A stretch of DNA of 31,437 nucleotides from Brachionus plicatilis (taxonomy: Eukaryota > Rotifera > Eurotatoria > Ploima > Brachionidae): the NCBI GenBank assembly GCA_010279815.1, contig QEOQ01000462.1, positions 67,325 to 98,761 of the forward strand, in the 5' to 3' direction. Position 1 is the stretch's first letter; each line of letters starts with the position of its first letter. Below the pieces are notes generated by a model that was not told where the DNA came from, searched no databases, and saw nothing but the letters and a program-made list of their open reading frames with translations. A program made the translations under genes and the position numbers. Below are positions 9,311-18,157 of this stretch, piece after piece.

Positions 9311-9934
9311 TTTAGTCCATCAAATTAGATCATAAAAAAAGACTAGACTTTATATTCATATGATTGTTTTTAAAAAAAAAAGTGCAAAGTGGTTAGAGCT
9401 AAGTAAAACAAGGTATCTCAAGCGCTTTTATAAATTATTATGATTTCAGTATAATATGGTGAGATTAGATGAAAAACTAAATAAAAATTCAACTTTGCTT
9501 TTTATTTGAAAGCATAATTTGAACAAGCGAGGTAAGATCAGATAAATTTTGGCTAGAAATTGTTAAAGAATTTTCTTATCAGTTCTCTTAACCCAGAAAA
9601 TTTTTTGTTCGCTGCACCAGATTCAGATTTTTGGGTGCATATTTGCGCTTCGAAAAACCAACCACCAAATTATTTCAAAATTGTCTTGAAAAATTAAATT
9701 TCTTCAAATTACACAAACATGGTAAATAATTAATTTGGTAAATTTAATAGTTGAGTTCAAAATCATAATTTATAATAAATTATAAAATGGGAAAATTTTG
9801 TGGCCTGAGACATTTTTTTGTACATGGTTATGTGTGGTTGCCATGGCAACAGGAAAAAATCTGGAAAAATCTTGACCTCAGTTTTAAATTAATTTTCAAT
9901 TTAATTATTTATTTTGAACGACTGATTAAAAATA
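9311..9934. promoter_or_regulatory. Divergent intergenic/promoter region between ZnT-like gene and ZMYND10
   Basis: Start codons of two divergent genes face away from each other across 624 bp. Apart from the X-box at 9837-9850 it is AT-rich. A 64-codon frame at 9787-9981 overlaps the X-box and the ZMYND10 start in another frame and is not thought to be real. Confidence 0.6.
9837..9850. promoter_or_regulatory. X-box (RFX transcription factor site) upstream of ZMYND10
   Basis: GTTGCCATGGCAAC is a perfect 14-bp palindrome that fits the RFX X-box consensus (GTNRCC, short spacer, RGYAAC). It lies 85 bp before the ATG of ZMYND10. RFX factors drive ciliary genes in animals, typically through X-boxes close to the start codon, and ZMYND10 is a motile-cilium gene. 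The sequence match is direct; binding is inferred. Confidence 0.85.
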
Positions 9935-12900
9935 ATGGCATCCGAAAATTCATCCCAAGGAAACGTGTTGCTGCCGACTGAAGTTGAATGGTATGTTCAG
10001 TCGCTTCAGACCTTTTCTATTGAAGACATTGGGTCTAAAAAGTACTATTTTGTGGAAATAAAATTTTTTTTATTTTTTTTTAATTTTTTTTTCTCAGATG
10101 GTCTAATCAGCATGAATTTCTTGAAAAACTTAACATGCAAGCAATTGTGAGCGCCTCAGCAAATGAGACAGAATATGTAAAAGACTCGCTGGTCACTTTT
10201 GAAAAAGTAAATTTTCAGCAACAAAAAAAAATTCCAATTAATTTGGTCAATTTTTAAAATTTTAAGATGCCAATTTTGATCCATGAACTGATCACAATTG
10301 AGCTCTGGAACGAAAAGATATTTTCTCAGCTGTTCAAAATTGACTTCAAACCAAAAAATTCCTTCATTATTTATCTCATTGTAAATAGCTTAATTTTGTT
10401 TAATTAGAGAAGGATTTATTTAATTTTTTTAGTTGTATCATGAGGCTACATTGGTGAACCTGCTCGAAACTGTTCTCTATCATTCGGATGTAGTTCAATC
10501 AATGGAAGACTCCATTTATGATCTCATCGATTACATTCAAAGGAAAATGTCCAACCAATTAAGAAAGTATGTATTTTAAATTTTTATTAATTTCAAAGAG
10601 TTTTTCATGAAAAATATCTTAACAAAAAATTCGTAAAATTTTTTTCAATCCAAAATCTGTGATAATTTAAAAAAAAATAAAAGAATATTTAAAATTGTTC
10701 AAATGACAAATGACTTGACTTTTAATTTTTGAAAATCGATTAAAAATCAAAAGACATTTAATTAAAGGTTAAAAAAAGGGAACTAAAATTTTTTAAATAA
10801 TCTTAATTTAAAAAAAATAAAGAAAGCAAAACAGTGTTTTTTTATTTTTGGTACTAGAAAATAATTAATCATCGACTTAACGACGAAACTTTATTAATAT
10901 GGTAACAATAAAAAAAAATAAATATTTTGTTTGAATAATTACAGCTTTAAGGCTTTTTCTCAACTTAAAATATCCAAGTCAAAAATTTTATCTAAAATGA
11001 CTTGACTCTAAAAAGACTTTTTTTTTATTTTTGCAACAAATGTAAATTCTAATTTAGTTGAATCAGTTTGGTATTTAGACCATTTGTCTAAGAATTCTGA
11101 ATCAACTAATTCATCATTTTCAAATTTTAATTTAAAAGTCCAAACAACTCGTGGACGTCTGCGCTTATTATTTTCTATTGATTCTGAATTTTCGTAATCT
11201 CAGATCCTTGATTTCATCTAATTTTAATTCTGAATCAGTCTTATTTTGCTCCTAATAGTTTCTGAAAATCTTCTTCAATATCTATCAATTTTTTTGATTC
11301 TCTAGTTTTTTTAAAGCCAAATTATTTTAAATTTTAAATTTAAACTTTATTTTAAAAATTTATGATCAGTAATAAAACTTATGAAAATTAAGCATTTTTT
11401 TAAGGAATGATAAATCTGAGGTATCGTTTTTTTTTCGTTTTAAAAATTTTGTCAGCAATTATCAAAGGATACAGATAAAAAAGATCTCACAAATCAAATC
11501 CCAAATCTGTTCTATTTTAGAATAATTTTTATTAAATTAATCAAAATTAAATTATTTAAAAAATTTTCTTCTCATAAACAGTTTTCTATAAAAATCAAAC
11601 TTTTTTTGTTAATTATCCATGAATTAGTTTTTCTACGAATTGATGCATCATCCAAAAATTTAATTCATTTTTTGCTTACTCAAATTTCTAAGACAGACAT
11701 CAAAGACAAATTCATTTATAAATTATTTGAAATTGACATAAAAATGACAAAATGAAAGAAAGAATTTTCAAAAAATATAAAAAAATTTGTTAATTCTCAG
11801 TAAAATATAAAATGAAAATAATGAAAGTCAGAAGAAGAAAGATAAAACTTCATTATAATTGTTCACTAAAGAGCTCTGCATTTAAAGATGGACCATTTGG
11901 AACAAGTTCCAAGTGAATTACCCCTTGAAACAGATGCACAACATTACCTCATAGACTCTCTCTTGCTTCGAAGGCTGGGATCACCAAAGTTAAACTTGGT
12001 AAACCAACCTTATATTATTCAATAAACCAATCCAATCAAATTTTAAAACCAATATTAAATTACTTATATTATTTATGTTATTACATATGTTATTTCACAT
12101 TTTTTTTCCTGGAAAAATGTATTACGAAAGTTGTTTAAAAGTCTCAAGTCAAGTTTAAATGCGGACTTTTTTTTCAAGTCAAAGTCCAAGTCAAAGCCTT
12201 TTAATTTTTTTTATGTCCGGACATTAATTTTGGTGAATTTGAATTTAACTAGGCCACCAAAATAAATACCTGGAACGGAAATAATTCATTTTGTTCAGAC
12301 TTTTTTTTAAAAAAAAATTAAGTCCGGACTTGGACCTTTTATTTTAATGACTTGGACTTTAATTTGGGACTTTTAAACAACTTGGATTATTATTATAGGA
12401 CGAAAATGGTCACTGAAGGAAAATTGTTCTTTAATGTTATTTGGGGGTGAGTGTTTTATTCGTAAAGCTTATTGTCGAATATTTTTTTTAAATAATTGGT
12501 AATTTTCAAATAAAAAAAATGAAAAATTATTTAAATTTTTACACAAATCCATAGAAAATAATTTTACAAAAATTATCGAAAAAACTGGTAAAAACAAAAG
12601 GGACAAAAATAAGCCAGTTTTCAAGCAATTTCTTAGAATTTTTAAATAATTAAAAAATTTACAATTTTTTACTTAAATTTACGTAAAATCTGAATTTTTT
12701 AATTGTAATATTTTTTAAAAAATGGAAAAATACTGTAAAATTTTTTATTTTAATAAATTAGTTAATTTTAAATCAAAAAAATCTGTGATTTGACCAGTCT
12801 CCATTATTTTAAATCACAATTGGGATAACCTTAAAAAATAATTGATTTTTTTTTTAGGATGTATTTTTTTTTTAATACTTTTTTAAATGACTTATATATA

Positions 12901-14329
12901 ATAAACTTTTTAGATGTTAAAATTGTAAAATATAGTGGATTCATGTGATATCGCTTTATATAAAAAAAAGTGTTGTTAATTCAATTTTATTTTTTGAGGA
13001 TAAAAAGGAAAAAATAAAAGATTTTACGTAAATTTACGTAAAAAAATGTAAATTTTTTTTTTGAAAATCTAAAAATTCTAAGAAATTGCTCGAAAATTGG
13101 CTTATTTTTTGGCCCTTTTGTTTTTAACAGTTTTTTCGAAAAATTTTGTAAAATTACGAAAATTTACGTAAAAAGTGGTAATTTTAGAATTATAGCCATA
13201 TTGTTCGGAATTTTGAGCAGGCATTTGTCTAATTTTTAAATTTTAGTTCAAACGGAAGCCTAATACAATTTTCAATTAATTCTTTGGCAAATAAATTTTC
13301 TTTTATTTTTACAAAAGGAATTAAATATTAAATCTTCAAAAATATTTATTTTTTTAATTGAAATTTAAGTTTTCAATTGGATCGAGAAGCTAGCAAAGCA
13401 AAAATTAAAAGTATTGAAGAAAACCACCATTCCGATGACCCTTTGAGCGAACTAAGTGAACAAAATCGAAAGATTCAGTTCGAAATAGTCATGAAATTGT
13501 ATTCAATCATAAGATACATAATTGATAATCTTTCAAGGTAATTTAAAAAAATAAATAAATCTTTTTTTTTTATTTTTAAATTAAAAATTTCAGTCTCCCA
13601 TTCGGTGTAACTAATCGAGTATTGAATAAACATGACTTTGTTTTGATATTAACTCAATCGATTGATTTTTCTCTATGGTCCCAAACAGATAAAGACGGCA
13701 AGTTGTTCAAGTACATCGAGAACAAGTGGAAGCCCATATCAGCAAATGACAGATTTCAATTGACCAAAATAGAGGGTCAAATATGGATTGCTTTGTACGA
13801 GCTTCTCTTAAATCCTCAATGCCTTCAGAAATATGATTACACAGAGTTTAAAAAAAACCAAGTCCTGAAGCTGAGAAGTCATTTGAACGAGATCGTAATT
13901 GACCAGATTCCCAATTTGTCCCATTTGCAACGGTTCCTAGAGCAATTGGCAATCAGCGAACCACCTGCTTACAAATCGGATCTGATCATTGAACCAGTGG
14001 CCGAAATTTACGAAGGCATTGTGGCCAAGTACAGAGGCAAATGGAAAGATTTGGCCAAAGATCAAGCTAACACTGTTCTTAATCCGGATGATAAGGAAAT
14101 ACAAGAAAAAGCAAAGCGATGGACAGAGGCTTTCAGCAATGAGGTGCTAGAGTCATTAATTGATGAGCCAGCAAAATGCGGCGAGTGTGGTCAGCCAGCG
14201 CCAAAACGATGCTCCCGATGTCAGAATGAATGGTATTGTAGGCGAGAGTGCCAAGTGAAAAATTGGCCTAAACACAAAAAAGCGTGCGATTTAATTTTTG
14301 AAACTATAAAAACAATTGCTAAAAAATAA
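9935..14329 (+). CDS. ZMYND10: ZMYND10 (MYND-type zinc finger, axonemal dynein assembly factor), 6 exons, 455 aa
   Basis: Exons: 9935-10041, 10098-10206, 10267-10380, 10433-10566, 13370-13537, 13594-14329. Phases close and all introns are GT-AG. The protein follows known ZMYND10 along its length: [13 protein letters not shown], then [65 protein letters not shown] and [13 protein letters not shown]. The MYND finger at residues 406-442 has all eight ligands (CGEC, CSRC, YCRREC, HKKAC). Human ZMYND10 is 440 aa, so this is full length. The family works in the cytoplasm with LRRC6 and chaperones to pre-assemble outer and inner dynein arms, and its loss immobilises cilia. The ATG opens the conserved N-terminus and lies 85 bp after an X-box. 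AATAAA follows at 14343. Four introns are 50-60 nt; intron 4 is 2803 nt and full of repeats. Confidence 0.95.
11038..11196 (-). pseudogene. Degraded ORF remnant, probably transposon-derived
   Basis: The minus strand reads [20 protein letters not shown] and then a polar stretch with [20 protein letters not shown], with a stop just upstream. Related acidic coding-like pieces continue in another frame to about 11290. The basic KRRRPR block before a W/Y-containing segment recalls the regions around DNA-binding parts of MULE-type elements, but I cannot assign it firmly. It lies antisense to ZMYND10 inside intron 4. Confidence 0.3.
11888..12416 (+). CDS. Candidate nested two-exon ORF, 42 aa, in ZMYND10 intron 4
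   Basis: Exon 1 (11888-11998) encodes 37 residues starting [20 protein letters not shown] and continuing [17 protein letters not shown]; it ends at a GTAAAC donor in phase 0. An acceptor (TTATTATAG) at 12398 leads to DENGH and TGA (12414-12416). Codon composition is much less AT-rich than the intron around it, which suggests real or formerly real coding. The 37 residues loosely resemble the ZMYND10 N-terminus ([13 protein letters not shown]...IGSKK), so it may be a relic of a duplicated first exon, or an alternative first exon. No AATAAA is close by. The intron between the two parts contains a 256-bp MITE. Confidence 0.3.
12128..12383. mobile_element. MITE with AAGTTGTTTAAAAGTC ends and AAGTC-type repeats
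   Basis: The element starts AAGTTGTTTAAAAGTCTCAA and ends with the reverse complement of AAGTTGTTTAAAAGTCCCAA. Inside each end are several CAAGTC/GACTTG words and TCCGGAC. It is 256 bp and non-coding. Similar CAAGTCA/TGACTTG words occur near 10975-11020, 15790-15830, 21885-21975 and 22280-22315, so fragments of the family are probably scattered through the window. Confidence 0.75.
12561..13155. mobile_element. Foldback element carrying TTTACGTAAA motifs
   Basis: The left arm (about 12561-12691) pairs with the right arm (about 13019-13155). Shared segments are TCGAAAAAACTGxTAAAAAC, AAAAGGGxCAAAAA, TAAGCCA and GCAATTTCTTAGAATTTTTA, followed by TTTACGTAAAATC near the inner ends. Arms are about 130 bp and the spacer about 330 bp. 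No coding sequence. It sits in ZMYND10 intron 4. Confidence 0.8.
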
Positions 14330-14342
14330 TTTTTTTTTCGTC

Positions 14343-14348
14343 AATAAA
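14343..14348 (+). terminator. Polyadenylation signal of ZMYND10
   Basis: AATAAA 13 nt after the stop codon. Confidence 0.6.
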
Positions 14349-15339
14349 AATTTATAAATTGGGTGGTTTTGGAAATTAATAATTATTTAATTATTTTTGT
14401 GAGATCGTTTTTTAAATTTTTTTGCAAGAAGAAATCAGAAAAATAGAAAAAAAAATTTCAAAATTTTTGGCAAGTTATAGTGATGTGTCTTAATTAAACT
14501 AATTTGGCTAAGTATAATTTTAAAAATTATTTTATTTATTAATTAATTCAATTTTCTAAATGTTTTCAGTCAAATAAAAAATTAAAAAAACACTAAATTT
14601 TTTTTATTAATTAGATTAACTTTTTAAATTAAATTTGACCAAATAAAAGTTAATATTTTATTTGGTCAGATAGACATTTTTTTGATTTAATGTTCAATGT
14701 TAAAATGATGAGTAACCAAATTGCAAAATGTTCAAAAAGTAAAGAACTTAAAAAAATTAATTTAATGCTATAATTGTCTAATACTCAATTTTTTTTCTTA
14801 GTTTGTATTTTCATGTAAACTAATAATTTAATATTAATCAACATTTTGAAATACAAAAGAAAAATTCTCTATTTGCAATGAAATTTGGGTATTGGAAATT
14901 CATTTCAAAATATTTTTATCATTAATGCTTTAAGGATTATGTAAATTAAAGAAACACAAATCGGCAATTGAAAATACCATGGGCAAGATTCAAGAAATAG
15001 TTAACATAAATTTAAGAAGTGAACTTAAAATTGTATTAAAAAAAATTTTATTCATTTAAATATTTTTAAATCTTTTTTTTTTAGGATTATATCTCAAAAA
15101 CTATAAGTTATACGAATGAAAAGAAAAAACCATTTTTTCTAATCAATTCAAGTATGTGATAGATATCCTTAATTCTTTAAAATTATTTATCAAAAAAAAA
15201 AAAAGATATCTAATTTTTTATTAACCCAATGCAAACACAAAACTCTATTTAACTATTAATTAGCTCAATAAATTAAGTTCAAAACAATTCTGTTAAACTA
15301 AAAATAATTTAAGAAAAATCAAATGACTTTGTTCAAACA

Positions 15340-15447
15340 ATGCAAAAAGTCGATTCCGAATGCAACAATAACGGAGAGAAATGCCTGGATGAAGAAAATA
15401 GTATTTTTTTTAATATGATTTTAGTGACTCTAAAAGACGAGGATTAA
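15340..15447 (+). CDS. Diverged copy of the first exon of the 16705 candidate gene
   Basis: The frame starts MQKVDSECNNNGEKCLDEEN and runs 35 codons to TAA. The first 20 residues parallel MVDSNNNESLGKDLEEEC at 16705, and the DNA just before both ATGs is alike (GTTCAAACAAT and GTTCTCAAACAATT). It looks like an old tandem duplication. In the better copy the coding part ends at a donor after the acidic segment; here a donor-like GTATTT also follows (AAT A|GTATTT), so the last 15 codons of this frame are probably intron read-through. I could not find matching downstream exons. It may be a pseudogene. Confidence 0.35.
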   Translation: MQKVDSECNNNGEKCLDEENSIFFNMILVTLKDED

Positions 15448-16138
15448 TTTCTTATATAACCTAATTGGATAAAAATAAATCGAATAATTATAAATTATTA
15501 TCGGCCTTAGAAGAATCTAACTACGAGATATTTTTATTTTTTTTCGTTCAACACCTTTATTATAAAGTTTGAATCATCTAAATAATTCGGTGCAATAATT
15601 TATTAAATTGCACAAACAAATTCAAATGAAACAAACTAATTATCAGCTGACAGATTTTGCAAAAAAAGTGATTTTGTTAATATTATTATTATGTTTTTCT
15701 AAAATTCACCTATTCACATTAATAAATAATTCTGACATTAAATTCAGGAATTTTTACTTTGTTTTTTTGCAAATTTCAAAGTCGAAATCAACTTTTTCTT
15801 TAACTTTTTGACTTTGACTTTGGATCATTTGGTAAAGGTTAGAAATTTTTTGAAATAAAAAAATTCAATCATTGTTGTAATTGATTTTTATTTTTTAAAA
15901 AATAGTATATTTAAAATAAATTTTCTAAATATGTATCTTTTGATAAGTTTTTGCTTGATTATATAAAAAATTTAATGTTTGAATGGGTGGACTTTTTTAG
16001 CAAAATTAAAATAATTTTTTTTAAATATTGCTCAAAAAATATTAGAAAATATAAAAATGTGAAAATTTTTTACATTTTCCCGCTTTTTTAAAAATTTGGT
16101 TAGAAATGTACAAAATTATTATAAGTCCGCAATGAATC

Positions 16139-16625
16139 GGCATCTTGAAGTTGAAGATCAATTCAAAGCATCATTTCAATTCAAAGAGTTTATCTTTAGA
16201 TATTGAAATTTCTCTTTAAATTCATTTAATAAAATAAATTTAATGTAACATGCTTTACATGTTATATAGATTAAAAAAAATAGATAATAAAAAAAATATT
16301 TTCTTAATCCATTGATAAAATCGATTTTTAAATTTAAATTTTTTAAATTGATTTTTGTTGAGTTTATTTTGAAATTTTTTATTTCAAAAGTGTTTGTAGG
16401 AATTTAAAAATGAATTAAATTTAAAAATGAATTTCAAAATATTGAAATTCCAAATAAGCATTAAAATGAAAAGATCTATTTTTTCTACTTTTAAAATCTA
16501 TATAACATGCAAAGAATGTTACATTAAAACTACTTAAAAAAAATTTAAAAATTAATTTTAATATTTTAAGATAAACTCCTTTAATCGAAATGATATATTG
16601 AATTGATCATCAACTTAAAGAAGCC
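16139..16625. mobile_element. Foldback (MITE-like) element just upstream of the 16705 candidate gene
   Basis: The left arm 16139-16272 and right arm 16495-16625 are imperfect inverted copies. The best blocks are AAGTTGAAGATCAATTCAA near the outside and TAATGTAACATGCTTTACAT plus GTTATATAGATT near the inside (the right copy differs at two bases). The spacer of about 220 bp is AT-rich without coding signal. It ends about 80 bp before the ATG at 16705 and so could affect that promoter. Confidence 0.8.
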
Positions 16626-16704
16626 AACAAATCATCTTTGAATTTACTAATAACATATTAAACGAATTTAAGATAAAACTGATATCTGTTCTCAAACAAT
16701 TGAA

Positions 16705-17405
16705 ATGGTTGATTCAAATAACAATGAAAGCTTAGGAAAAGACCTGGAAGAAGAATGCGGTATATTTGTATTTGTACATTTGTTAAAATCATTATTTTAG
16801 TATAATTTAAATAATTTAAAGCCTCAATCAATTAATTATCCTAGTAAGTTGATAATTTTAATTTATTTGTTTTTTAAAAACAGCATCGGTTCATTGGCTT
16901 AGTTTTCTCTTATATCATTTAGAGATTTAGGTAAAATATAATATTTTAACAAATTATTTGCAAACTTACTAAAATTATGATTTTTTTGATTTTTTTTCAA
17001 ACTAACTAACTAAAATTTTTTTTATTTGAAGCTTTAAAAAAGGTATTCAATTATTTTTTTTTCAAATTGCAAAACAGAAAATTGAATGATTTTTTTTTAC
17101 TAATTAAATTTTGAAAAATAATTAATCAAACGTCTATTTATTTTATTTTTAGTTAATTGTAAATTCAAGTGTGTTACTGATCAATACAACATCCAGCATA
17201 CAATTTTTTTACTCTACTCTGTTTTGATATTTCCAATTTGTTTATTTTGTTTCGCTTTGCTTGTTGTAAAAAACTTTTCATCAAAGATTCTGACTTGATG
17301 AATGGAAAATATTTTCTTTCAATATTTCCAATTATTTTTCAGATTTTGTATAATTGAATTATACAGTGCTGCTGCGATACCTTGAATTCACCATATTTTA
17401 CGTAA
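16705..17405 (+). CDS. Candidate small single-pass membrane protein with Cys cluster, 3 exons, 68 aa
   Basis: Proposed exons: 16705-16759, 17153-17265, 17367-17405. The junctions (G|GTATAT...TTTAG|TT and GTT|GTAAAA...TACAG|TGC) keep frame throughout. The product has a polar acidic start (MVDSNNNESLGKDLEEEC), a short Cys-bearing segment (VNCKFKCVTDQYNIQH), one hydrophobic helix (TIFLLYSVLIFPICLFCFAL), then LVCCCDTLNSPYFT and TAA. Cysteines next to the helix suggest palmitoylation or metal binding, but that is inference. I do not recognise the family. After the TAA (17403-17405) the same frame stays open for another 38 codons (IMIYRSGKTNK ... FKEAWDKTANSLKAIIARK) to TAA at 17523, so the present stop may be a mutation or a readthrough site. 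A shared first exon at 15340 indicates local duplication. Confidence 0.4.
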
Positions 17406-17563
17406 ATTATGATATACCGATCTGGGAAAACAAATAAATGTGAAATTTATTCTAAAGAATCCACATTCAAAGAAGCTTGGGACAAGACAGCAAACAGCTT
17501 AAAAGCAATTATTGCTAGAAAATAAATTCTGTTTATAAATAATATTAAAATATTAATTTTCAT

Positions 17564-17585
17564 ATAATAATAATAATAATAATAA
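17564..17585 (+). repeat. (ATA)n microsatellite, LINE 3' tail
   Basis: Seven AAT/ATA units on the plus strand, directly at the 3' end of the minus-strand LINE fragment. Confidence 0.85.
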
Positions 17586-17831
17586 AAGCTACAGTAGACA
17601 AGCTGCGGAGCAATGCTATATCTAGCCTTGCTATGGTAGCTGTCTGGTTTTAAAATATGTCTTAAAAGATTATGTTAATAAGAAAAAATTAAATTTTCTT
17701 GTTTCAAAAAGTTATCCTATTTGTTTTTGAATTCATTTTAAAATTTTGCATTAAAAACTTCAGTCGGTAATTTGTTGCACGCGTTAACCACTCTATTTAT
17801 CAAAAAACTCTCCTTCATAATTTGTTTAAAA
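17564..17831 (-). pseudogene. 3' end of a LINE with (TTA)n tail
   Basis: Minus strand. From about 17822 the reading is IMKESFLINRVVNACNKLPT, then EVFNAKF, stop, NEFKNK, stop, DNFLKQ. The NRVVNxWNxLP-E-V...SFKxxLD block is the conserved C-terminus of CR1/L2/Jockey-type ORF2 proteins. After it comes a short 3' UTR with a small hairpin (CAGACAGCTACCATAGCAAG to about GCTACAGTAGACAAG on the other strand) and then a (TTA)n run at 17585-17564. Microsatellite-type 3' tails instead of poly(A) are typical of these LINEs. Heavily 5'-truncated, with two in-frame stops. Confidence 0.8.
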
Positions 17832-17835
17832 AAAA

Positions 17836-17858
17836 GCAACAACAACAACAACAAAAGA
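17836..17858 (+). repeat. (CAA)n microsatellite
   Basis: Five to six CAA units, next to the 5' truncation point of the LINE fragment. Confidence 0.8.
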
Positions 17859-18157
17859 TCCATTTTTCCTTTTTTGTTCAATTTTTACCATTTTTCACCT
17901 TAAAAAAATTTTAATTAATTTTCGTCAAAAAATTCAATAAAAATTTAATTTTTTTCCTTTTCAAAAATTCAGAAAAAAAATTTATTTTCAGGAAAATCGT
18001 TTTTTTCTAGAAATTTTGAAATTTTTTTTTTCACTGAATTTTACAAAAAAAATCCGCAATTTACAATAATTATCGTTATTTTACGGAAAAAAACCCCTTT
18101 TTTTAAAAAAATATCGTGAATCTACCATAATTTACGTAAAATATGGAGAATACAAAG
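17859..18157. other. AT-rich stretch with TTACG/TTTACGTAAA words
   Basis: No gene. It contains TTTACGTAAAATATGG near its right end and TTACGG and CGTTATTTTACGG words, like the repeats at 3240-3310 and 12.6-13.2 kb. Confidence 0.5.

Larger units (their letters stand above)
10567..13369 (+). other. ZMYND10 intron 4, expanded by repeats
   Basis: This 2.8-kb intron is about fifty times longer than its neighbours. It holds a minus-strand transposon-like reading (11038-11196), a candidate nested small ORF (11888-12416) whose own intron carries a MITE (12128-12383), and a large foldback (12561-13155). The splice ends used are AA|GTATGT and TTTAAG|T. The join restores frame and colinearity with the ZMYND10 family. 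Confidence 0.75.
14330..16138. other. AT-rich intergenic stretch with one exon-like ORF
   Basis: Apart from the short ORF at 15340-15447, I see only A/T runs and small hairpins, such as TGACCAAATAAA with its inverse at about 14656-14690. A 67-codon hydrophobic frame at 15608-15811 has no splice or family support. Two short CTTTGACTT-type words near 15790-15830 recall the MITE at 12128. Confidence 0.5.

Noticed and set aside
9787..9981. 64-codon frame overlapping the X-box and the ZMYND10 start
   Set aside because: It lies mostly in the promoter and overlaps ZMYND10 exon 1 out of frame; the ZMYND10 frame matches its family from the first conserved motif on.
15608..15811. 67-codon hydrophobic frame that might be a membrane exon paralogous to 17153-17265
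   Set aside because: No proper acceptor in the right phase and no residue pattern shared beyond hydrophobicity.
16881..16930. Possible extra exon between exons 1 and 2 of the small membrane-protein candidate (after AAAACAG)
   Set aside because: All three frames contain a stop before or at the donor, while the direct exon 1 to exon 2 join keeps frame.
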